From Bacteroidia bacterium (GTDB taxonomy: Bacteria; Bacteroidota; Bacteroidia; NS11-12g; UBA955): 12,451 nt of DNA. The DNA lies in contig JADLHV010000024.1 of assembly GCA_020848595.1 (NCBI GenBank), forward strand, positions 1 to 12,451, given 5' to 3'. Made by a program: the position numbers and the translations under genes. Positions 6,441-12,451 of this stretch are shown here, piece by piece; position 1 is the stretch's first letter, and each line of letters begins with the position of its first letter. The notes beneath the pieces were generated by a model that saw only the letters and a program-made list of their open reading frames with translations, was not told where the DNA came from and made no database searches.

Positions 6441-8699
6441 TTATTCATGAATCATCAGCTTTGCAAATTTTAGCACAAGCGTCTTTTGTCCAAGACCTTC
6501 AAATTCAATTAAAGCCTTGCTACTATCTCCTACTCCATCGAGTTTTACTACCAATCCCATTCCAAAACGTTGATGTTCGACACGTTGACCCTCTTGAATT
6601 AAACTAGCATCACTTGGTGCAAAATTTTCGGATACTTGAATTTGTGTTTGTGGTCGCACAATCGACTTCCCTACATTCATACCATAACCGGTACCATAAT
6701 TTTGATTCTCTTTAGGTTTAAATAGAGGTTCTTTTTTAATCAAAATTGCAGACAAATCTAAGAAACGAGGGTCTATTTCTTCCAAAAAACGACTTGGCTC
6801 GCAGGGAATCAAGTTGCCATATTTGAATCGAGAAGTAGCATAAGAAAGCGTTAATTGCTCTTCGGCGCGCGTAATAGCCACATAAAACAAACGCCTTTCC
6901 TCTTCCAATTCAGGACGACTACTTAGACTCAATTGACTTGGAAATAAATTCTCTTCCATCCCTACCACATAAACATGTTTAAATTCCAAACCCTTACTGC
7001 TATGAATCGTCATCAAGGTTACCTTATCATCTCCTTCAGCATCTTTATCGGCATCCGTATAGAGTGCAATTTCTTGAATAAACGCCGAAAGGTCCTTTTC
7101 ACTTTCATTGGTATCATCCTCAGTAAACTCTTTTATAGAATTAAGTAACTCAACTATATTTTCATATTTAGAAACCCCTTCTACAGTTTTATCTTCGTAT
7201 AAAGTTTTAAGTAAAGTTGATTGTTTAGCTACATATTCAGAGATTTCGTAGGCATTTTTATTTTTAAGCATTGCTTGAAAACTGCTCATCATGATATAAA
7301 AATCGCGCAAATGAGCCACAGAGCTACCAAGAATTGGGAATGAATGAGCATTTTTAACAATTTCCCACATTGGTTGCTCATTTTCGGCTGCTAAGACAAT
7401 TAATTTATCAATAGTTGTATTGCCAATTTTACGCGTAGGATAATTAATGATTCGTTTAAGCGCTTCCTCATCATTTGGATTAACCACTAAGCGCAAATAA
7501 GCGAGCAAGTCCTTTACCTCTTTACGTTGATAAAAACTCATTCCACCATACACACGGTATTGGATATTCATTTTTCTCAGAGATTCTTCAAAAGCACGGC
7601 TTTGTGCGTTCGTTCTATACAAGATAGCGAAATCGACATTATTGAGATGGTGTTTATGTTTTTCCTCAAAAATACTTTGCGCTACAGCCTTTCCTTCTTC
7701 GTTATCACTAGGCGATTTAAACAATCGAATTTTTTCACCATCTGGATTATCCGTATAGATATTCTTATCCAGCTTTTCCTTATTATTAGCGATTAAACTA
7801 GTACTTGCATTAACGATATTTGCAGTGCTTCGGTAATTATGTTCCAATTTAAAGACTTTAAGATCTGGATAATCCTTTTCAAAATTTAGAATATTTTGGA
7901 TATTAGCACCTCTAAAACTATAAATACTTTGAGAATCGTCGCCAACCACACAAATATTTTCGAACATAGAAGCCAAACTTTTAACGATCATGTATTGACA
8001 CAAATTAGTATCTTGATACTCATCGACCATAATAAATTTAAACTTATGTTGGTATTTATACAATACATCCAAATGCTCTTTAAAAAGTTTATGAGTATTG
8101 AGCAATAAATCGTCGAAATCCATAGCACCAGCCTTATAACAACGACTAGAGTATGTAGCAAATATTTTAGAGATAAGCGGTCTACCAGTTGAAGCATCGG
8201 CTTCTAACAATTCAGGAATTTTAATATATTCTTTACTTGTTATTAAGCTGTTTTTACAATTACTAATTCTATTATAAACCAAACCAGGTTTATACAGTTT
8301 CTCATCTAAATTCATTTCTTTCAGAATGGTTTTGATAAGACTTTTAGAATCATCGGTATCATAGATTGTAAAATCTTTAGGATAACCAATTTTTTCGGCT
8401 TCAATTCTTAGTATTTTAGCAAAGACAGAGTGAAAAGTGCCCATCCAAATATTTCGTGCATCGGGACCGACAACAGTTTCGATACGTTTTTTCATTTCTT
8501 TAGCTGCCTTATTGGTAAAAGTTAGGGCAAGAATGTTAAAAGCGTCATTACCTTGTTTAATAATATGGGCAATTCTATAGGTTAACACCCTAGTTTTTCC
8601 ACTACCGGCACCTGCTATAATCATAACAGGACCATTAATTTGCATAGCGGCTTGCCTTTGCACTTCGTTTAATTTATCTAGATATGGCGGGTGATTCAT
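6441..8699 (-). CDS. pcrA: UvrD/PcrA-type ATP-dependent DNA helicase
   Basis: A superfamily-1A 3'-to-5' DNA helicase that removes UvrC and the excised oligonucleotide after nucleotide-excision repair and clears DNA-bound proteins and RNA polymerase. The 752 aa fit the family. Motifs in order: Walker A GAGSGKTR (30-37), motif Ia ALTFTNKAAKEM (58-69), GTFH (87-90), Walker B DEYQDTN (226-232), motif III VVGDDSQSIYSFRGA (251-265), HNYRS, TIHSSKGLEF (motif V), and RRLFYVAITRAEEQL (motif VI). The C-terminus (RVEHQRFGMGLVV... LVLKFAKL) is the small Tudor-like domain of PcrA/UvrD that contacts RNA polymerase. All motifs are intact. The start ATG at 8697-8699 places the Q motif (LNEVQRQAA) normally. 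The UvrD and PcrA names cannot be told apart from sequence alone. It is the first gene of a group with two envelope genes downstream. Confidence 0.95.
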   Translation of the reverse strand: MNHPPYLDKLNEVQRQAAMQINGPVMIIAGAGSGKTRVLTYRIAHIIKQGNDAFNILALTFTNKAAKEMKKRIETVVGPDARNIWMGTFHSVFAKILRIEAEKIGYPKDFTIYDTDDSKSLIKTILKEMNLDEKLYKPGLVYNRISNCKNSLITSKEYIKIPELLEADASTGRPLISKIFATYSSRCYKAGAMDFDDLLLNTHKLFKEHLDVLYKYQHKFKFIMVDEYQDTNLCQYMIVKSLASMFENICVVGDDSQSIYSFRGANIQNILNFEKDYPDLKVFKLEHNYRSTANIVNASTSLIANNKEKLDKNIYTDNPDGEKIRLFKSPSDNEEGKAVAQSIFEEKHKHHLNNVDFAILYRTNAQSRAFEESLRKMNIQYRVYGGMSFYQRKEVKDLLAYLRLVVNPNDEEALKRIINYPTRKIGNTTIDKLIVLAAENEQPMWEIVKNAHSFPILGSSVAHLRDFYIMMSSFQAMLKNKNAYEISEYVAKQSTLLKTLYEDKTVEGVSKYENIVELLNSIKEFTEDDTNESEKDLSAFIQEIALYTDADKDAEGDDKVTLMTIHSSKGLEFKHVYVVGMEENLFPSQLSLSSRPELEEERRLFYVAITRAEEQLTLSYATSRFKYGNLIPCEPSRFLEEIDPRFLDLSAILIKKEPLFKPKENQNYGTGYGMNVGKSIVRPQTQIQVSENFAPSDASLIQEGQRVEHQRFGMGLVVKLDGVGDSSKALIEFEGLGQKTLVLKFAKLMIHE

Positions 8700-8740
8700 C
8701 TGCTGGATTTCGAATATTCAAATAGGGTTAAAAGGATTTA

Positions 8741-8748
8741 CAAAACTA
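8741..8748 (-). promoter_or_regulatory. -7 promoter element for pcrA
   Basis: The minus strand reads TAGTTTTG, a perfect TAnnTTTG match, 41 bases before the pcrA ATG. A leader of roughly 35 bases would result. The -33 region shows only a weak match (GTTTA). The preceding 8749-8871 holds the terminator of the receptor gene and no other gene. Confidence 0.5.
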
Positions 8749-8814
8749 AATCAAGACAGCTATGTTTTATAAACATTTTGCAATCTTTTAGAACCAATTG
8801 AATAAAAGTCAGAT

Positions 8815-8845
8815 AAAAAAGAAGACGCTCCTTTAAAGCGCCTTC
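8815..8845 (-). terminator. Rho-independent terminator after the TonB-dependent receptor gene
   Basis: On the minus strand GAAGGCGCT pairs with AGCGTCTTC (9 pairs, one G-U) around a 7-base loop and is followed by TTTTTT. It lies 26 bases past the receptor stop codon at 8872. The other strand lacks a T-run, so it acts in the minus direction. Confidence 0.92.
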
Positions 8846-8871
8846 TTAAAATATACATACAACTAACTAAA

Positions 8872-11316
8872 TTAGAAAGTGCCTCTAAGAGAGAATATAA
8901 AGTTTCTACCAGGTGCTACAATACCAGAAGAATAAGGTCTGTAGCGAATATCTGTAATATTTTCGACACCTGAACTTAAATTCAAATACGAGTTTAATTG
9001 GTACATGAATTTAAAATTCAATGTCAACCATTTTGGCGAGAAAGGATTTCCATTGTCATCGATAGCATAGATATAACTTTTTGCTTGTTCATCTGGAGCT
9101 AACTGATTAAAAGAAACTTCTGAATTATACATAGCATAAAAATCGCATTTCAATTTATCTTTTGTGAAAAACAAATGCGTTACACCAAACATTGGAGACG
9201 CATGCCTTAATGGCGCAGTTGAGCCATTATCGAGCTCTTCGGTACCTTTTGTATATGTTAAACGACTACTAATAGAAAATCCTTCTGGTAAATTAATTTT
9301 AAATCCAGCTTGAAAACCATACACCTCTGCAAATGCCGAGTTTTGCACGGCTTCTACACGACTTAAAGTACCTTTATACACTATACTATCTTGTCCATTA
9401 AAACTAAAAGAACGACGAACTAAAGCTTTATTTAAACGGGTATAAAAAGGCGTTACATCTATTTGAAATAATTCCCCAAAAGACTTAGAAATAGTTACTT
9501 CTGTATTGTAAGCGTACTCGGCTTTTAAATTGGCATTGGGCACAATAACAGATCCAGGCGTTGATTCAAATACTTTTCCAATATCATCGACATTCGGAGC
9601 CCTAAAGCCTGTTGAAAAATTCCATGCAATGAACCAGTTATTCTCTGGATGATAAGTTAATCCCACGCTACCAGTGAACGCACTATTATTGATATTGGCT
9701 TCAGTAAAAGGGAACTTGAGAATAGAAGTATCAAAATTTGATTTTAAAGTATATCCATTGTACCTGACACCTCCCTGTAAATCCATATTTTTCTTCAATT
9801 TATGGGTATAATTAGCATACACAGCTGCTGAAGTCCATATTGAACCATTCGGATAACGAGACTGTCCTGGAGATTCAATCATCGAATTAATATCGGTTTC
9901 AGTTCCGCTTGAGTTGACTTTATTGTGCACATATTCGAATCCATACGCCAGTGTATTTTTGACATTCGTCTTTTTTACAAAATCGATATTTATAGAAGAA
10001 GCAGCTACTTTTTCTTTTGTAGTAAATCGAGTTGCTTTATTTAAATCCCTATCAATTCTGCTTTCCTCAAAATTCTGAATCGCCATATTGACAATTAAAC
10101 GATCAAAGAATTTAGAATTAGAGCGATGATAGAATTGTAAATTATTCATCATCCACAATTGCGGGCCATAATTCCATTCAGCAGAACGCAAAGTATTACC
10201 TCTAGGTCTCACTAAGCGATCGTAACGCGAGTATTCTGAAGTAGTTGAATAATGAAAAGCATAGACAATTTCGGTTCTTGGATTGAATTTATAAGCCATT
10301 TTCTGCATAAAATTAATTTGATTATACGCAGTAGGTGTTTGAACTTTTGAATTGGAATTCACAAACACACTATCTGTATTACCTACCCTTTTAACATAAT
10401 TTTTTCGCAAATATTCCTCAGGTCCGAAACTTCCCATTATAAGATCGTCAAAATCACTGAAAGTAGCACTAGTAACAAAAGCCCATTTTTTAAATCCTAA
10501 TGCGAAATCTAAATGCGCTGTTTTTTCGTAGTTGGCAGTAGAAAAACGACTTGCAATATTGCCGTGAAAATACACTTTATTTCCACTTGAGTATCGGTGA
10601 TTTAAAGTTTGAAAATTCATTACACCACCAATTGCATCACTACCATAAATATTAGAGCCCGGACCGAATAAAACTTCAGTATTAGACAAACTAAACGGGT
10701 CAATATTGATAACGTTTTGAATATTTCCACTTCTAAAAATTGCATTATTCATACGCACCCCATCAACAGCAATAAGCACTCGATTGGTAGCAAATCCGCG
10801 AATCATAGGACTTCCTCCACCTAATTGACTTTTCTGAATGTAGACCTCTCCACTCGAGCCAAGTAAATCTGCCGTCGTTTGAGGATTTTGCATAGCCATT
10901 TGAGTTGGCGTAATAGTGATTATTCTATTAGAAACTTCACTTCTTCGTCTACGAACCTTAGAATTTGAAATAACAAACGTATTAAAGGTTTGTATTTCAT
11001 CACTTAAATTAATAGTTCCATATTTAATTGCATCCGCCTTACTAATTATCAATTCAGGATAATTATTAGCATTCACAATTAGCGTATCCAACTCCGAAAA
11101 CAAGCTCAGTTCTACCTTACCATCTATGCCAGAATAAACAAGTATTTGTCTAGAAACATTAGTTACTTCAGCATTAGAAATCGGCAAATGTGTTGTTTTA
11201 TCTTTAATAAAAATAGATTGAGCCAATAGGTTTGAACTACAAGCTATTAATACAATAATCGATATATAAAATTTCACGTTTAGTTTTGAATGTATAAGAT
11301 TATAAAATATAATCAT
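8872..11316 (-). CDS. TonB-dependent outer-membrane receptor, hemoglobin/heme-receptor-like
   Basis: An 814-aa outer-membrane importer powered by TonB-ExbBD. In order: signal peptide (core about 16-30, cleavage after LLAQ near 33), a carboxypeptidase-like beta-sandwich (about 34-108), a basic linker VRRRRSE (121-127), the plug (about 138-237, with GGGSPMIRGF, VLIAVDGVRMN and YGSDAIGGVMNF), then the barrel ending ENITDIRYRPYSSG...RGTF. The barrel has FRAPNVDD (571-578) and PNANL (593-597), resembling the FRAP and NPNL boxes of heme/hemoglobin receptors, but no His lies between them, so the substrate is uncertain. The coordinates use the ATG at 11316. A GTG at 11275-11277 (residue 14) would give a cleaner signal peptide (MKFYISIIVLIACSSNLLAQ) and leave a palindrome outside the coding region; I rate the two starts about equal. 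A small exported protein precedes it and a strong terminator follows. Confidence 0.9.
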   Translation of the reverse strand: MIIFYNLIHSKLNVKFYISIIVLIACSSNLLAQSIFIKDKTTHLPISNAEVTNVSRQILVYSGIDGKVELSLFSELDTLIVNANNYPELIISKADAIKYGTINLSDEIQTFNTFVISNSKVRRRRSEVSNRIITITPTQMAMQNPQTTADLLGSSGEVYIQKSQLGGGSPMIRGFATNRVLIAVDGVRMNNAIFRSGNIQNVINIDPFSLSNTEVLFGPGSNIYGSDAIGGVMNFQTLNHRYSSGNKVYFHGNIASRFSTANYEKTAHLDFALGFKKWAFVTSATFSDFDDLIMGSFGPEEYLRKNYVKRVGNTDSVFVNSNSKVQTPTAYNQINFMQKMAYKFNPRTEIVYAFHYSTTSEYSRYDRLVRPRGNTLRSAEWNYGPQLWMMNNLQFYHRSNSKFFDRLIVNMAIQNFEESRIDRDLNKATRFTTKEKVAASSINIDFVKKTNVKNTLAYGFEYVHNKVNSSGTETDINSMIESPGQSRYPNGSIWTSAAVYANYTHKLKKNMDLQGGVRYNGYTLKSNFDTSILKFPFTEANINNSAFTGSVGLTYHPENNWFIAWNFSTGFRAPNVDDIGKVFESTPGSVIVPNANLKAEYAYNTEVTISKSFGELFQIDVTPFYTRLNKALVRRSFSFNGQDSIVYKGTLSRVEAVQNSAFAEVYGFQAGFKINLPEGFSISSRLTYTKGTEELDNGSTAPLRHASPMFGVTHLFFTKDKLKCDFYAMYNSEVSFNQLAPDEQAKSYIYAIDDNGNPFSPKWLTLNFKFMYQLNSYLNLSSGVENITDIRYRPYSSGIVAPGRNFIFSLRGTF
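11298..11314. repeat. Perfect 17-base palindrome at the 5' end of the receptor gene
   Basis: GATTATA-AAA-TATAATC, perfect 7-base arms around a 3-base centre. It overlaps codons 1-6 of the ATG-started receptor, or lies 20 bases upstream of the alternative GTG start at 11277. Its size and position fit a metal- or heme-responsive repressor site, but it does not match a canonical Fur box and no regulator gene is in the window. The surrounding 11317-11475 (159 bases) holds no gene that I can see. Confidence 0.45.
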
Positions 11317-11475
11317 TGTAAATAAATTGTTCTTGTTAAAAATTGATAAGACTCCATTTTATAGTGGAGCATTTTAAATTTGCAGAGAAATAAATTTCAA
11401 TGCATTAAATAGGCATATCTCAACTCATATTGAAAAATATACCCATATAAAATTAGGGCCTTTCAGCACCTAAAT

Positions 11476-11997
11476 TCAGACCAGTTTTAAATTAGACAAA
11501 GGTGGCTTAAAATTAAATCGAGTAAAATCGAACACATAAAAATTGTTCCATACTAAGCAATTTGAATTCTTCGAGACATGCTTATTATCAAAGATAACAG
11601 TTAAATGATTGGCATTGACTAGCACCATTTTAAGCACATCATCCAAAATATTACTTTGTTTAGATTGCTTATTCATGCTATTAATAAGAGCTAATTCCTT
11701 TTTATCGTTTACACAATAGTAAATAAGTCCATTTTCTGATGCGACTACACGAATAACATCATATTTCTCATCATCAAGAAAAAACTCTTTAGCGTGTTCC
11801 CATTCAGCCTTTAACAAATCCTTATCAGAGAAAGTAACAAGATTTTCTTCAAGCTTACCTTTTAACAATTCACTTTTAATTAAATGTTTCATATCGATGC
11901 GATGGAATACCACTTTCAGTGAAGAATGCAAGGAGACAAATCCTGATTGGGCCAGAATAGACAAAAGAAAAATGGATATAATAGCTATTCGAAACAC
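11476..11997 (-). CDS. Small exported protein of unknown function upstream of the TonB-dependent receptor
   Basis: Uncharacterised. From the GTG at 11995-11997 the protein is 173 aa. It opens with a classic signal peptide, MFRIAIISIFLLSILAQSG, and the rest is soluble and mixed alpha/beta, with HRIDMKHLIKSEL (helix), LVTFSDKDLLKAEWEH, KEFFLDDEKYDVIRV, GLIYYCVNDKKELALI, then a weakly conserved tail. The reading frame stays open up to 12168, but that part overlaps the start of uvrA on the other strand, so the true start must be lower. TTG at 12019-12021 is another candidate. The spacing of W..KEF...YDV recalls small secreted proteins found beside TonB-dependent receptors in Bacteroidota, but this is from memory. 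With no strong terminator before the receptor, the two are probably co-transcribed. Confidence 0.65.
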   Translation of the reverse strand: MFRIAIISIFLLSILAQSGFVSLHSSLKVVFHRIDMKHLIKSELLKGKLEENLVTFSDKDLLKAEWEHAKEFFLDDEKYDVIRVVASENGLIYYCVNDKKELALINSMNKQSKQSNILDDVLKMVLVNANHLTVIFDNKHVSKNSNCLVWNNFYVFDFTRFNFKPPLSNLKLV

Positions 11998-12008
11998 GAT
12001 ATAGACTG

Positions 12009-12033
12009 CGAATATACGCAATTTATATATTCG
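12009..12033. promoter_or_regulatory. Symmetric divergent promoter/operator between the small exported protein and uvrA
   Basis: CGAATATA (12009-12016) and TATATTCG (12026-12033) are perfect 8-base inverted copies with a 9-base spacer. Each copy reads TATATTCG toward the gene it faces, one base from the TAnnTTTG -7 consensus. On the minus side it lies 11 bases before the GTG at 11997. On the plus side it lies 59 bases before the uvrA ATG. It may therefore be a pair of back-to-back promoters, a dyad operator, or both. The whole noncoding gap is 11998-12092. Confidence 0.4.
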
Positions 12034-12092
12034 AAGGATTGTTTCATTATTAGCTAAAGATTCACGAAATTCGCGCACTTTCAAACCACCAG

Positions 12093-12451
12093 ATGGAAAA
12101 TCCTGACCTAATAGAAATAATCGGCGCATCGGAACATAATTTAAAACAAATAGATTTAAGTTTTCCACGCAACCAGTTGGTAGTCTTTACAGGACTAAGT
12201 GGAAGTGGAAAATCTAGTTTAGCGTTTGACACTATTTTCGCAGAGGGACAAAGGCGTTATTTAGAGACCTTTAGTGCATATGCTCGCCAGTTTATAGGCG
12301 ATATGAAACGCCCACAAGTTGATAAAATTAATGGTTTATCTCCTGTTATCAGCATAGAACAAAAAACGGTGAGTAGAAATCCGCGCTCTACAGTTGGAAC
12401 AATTACCGAAGTTTACGATTTTCTAAGATTATTATTTGCAAGAGCAGCAGA
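12093..12451 (+). CDS. uvrA: Excinuclease ABC subunit A, N-terminal part
   Basis: The gene runs off the window edge; 119 codons plus two bases are present of a protein normally ~940 aa. UvrA is the ABC-type ATPase that finds bulky DNA lesions and loads UvrB in nucleotide-excision repair. Visible: a start MENPDLIEIIGASEHNLKQI with the family's IxxxGAxxHNL pattern, Walker A GLSGSGKS (34-41) of the first ATPase domain, SLAFDTIFAEGQRRYLE (42-58), SAYARQFIG (61-69), and the UvrB-interaction region entry NGLSPVISIEQKTVSRNPRS followed by TVGTITEVYDFLRLLFAR. The ATG at 12093 is chosen because it starts just before the first conserved strand. No Shine-Dalgarno is present. It is divergent from the small exported protein, sharing a symmetric promoter region. 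Confidence 0.95.
   Translation, partial: MENPDLIEIIGASEHNLKQIDLSFPRNQLVVFTGLSGSGKSSLAFDTIFAEGQRRYLETFSAYARQFIGDMKRPQVDKINGLSPVISIEQKTVSRNPRSTVGTITEVYDFLRLLFARAA

Noticed and set aside
11352..11369. Small hairpin CTCCA-N8-TGGAG between the exported protein and receptor genes, possible terminator or attenuator
   Set aside because: Only five pairs with an eight-base loop and no adjacent T-run; it could easily be chance in AT-rich DNA.
11998..12168. Upstream part of the minus-strand reading frame that continues to 12168
   Set aside because: It overlaps the first codons of uvrA, which is unmistakable from its Walker A and flanking motifs. The extension has no signal-peptide logic, while a GTG at 11997 gives a proper one.

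Overview
The window looks like ordinary chromosome from an AT-rich member of the Bacteroidota. The evidence is a DUF4290 gene beside murA, lipocalin-like lipoprotein and outer-membrane barrel genes, a TonB-dependent receptor with an N-terminal carboxypeptidase-like domain, Bacteroidota-style -7 promoter elements (TAnnTTTG), and almost no Shine-Dalgarno sequences. The unusual DnaJ zinc region reminds me of the Chitinophagales, but that placement is from memory and is not proven here. I see no rRNA, tRNA, CRISPR array, insertion sequence, prophage or defence system.

Layout: the window opens with the 3' end of pepT on the plus strand, converging on a long minus-strand block. In transcription order, the first minus-strand group nearest pepT is DUF4290 gene - murA - thioredoxin-fold gene - grpE - dnaJ (4853 down to 607). 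The first three are almost contiguous (gaps of 8 and 13 bases) and follow a TACCTTTG element. grpE-dnaJ follows after a 62-base gap holding two inverted repeats, so it probably has its own stress-responsive control. Upstream of this group lies pcrA/uvrD - outer-membrane protein - lipocalin-like lipoprotein (8699 down to 4941), closed by a strong terminator at 4889-4922. Upstream again lies a small exported protein followed by a TonB-dependent receptor (11997 down to 8872), closed by a strong terminator at 8815-8845. The window ends with the 5' end of uvrA on the plus strand, divergent from the small exported protein.

How the genes fit together: GrpE and DnaJ are the nucleotide-exchange factor and J-protein for DnaK (not in the window). 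MurA makes the first committed peptidoglycan intermediate. PcrA/UvrD and UvrA both serve nucleotide-excision repair. The receptor and its small exported neighbour probably form an outer-membrane uptake unit.

I found no clearly new multi-gene system. The points worth a second look are molecular departures within familiar genes. DnaJ lacks one of its two zinc centres and starts at TTG behind the only perfect Shine-Dalgarno in the window. The thioredoxin-fold protein has both active-site cysteines replaced by serine. MurA carries Asp in place of the fosfomycin-target Cys. Uncharacterised inverted repeats sit in front of grpE, the receptor and uvrA.
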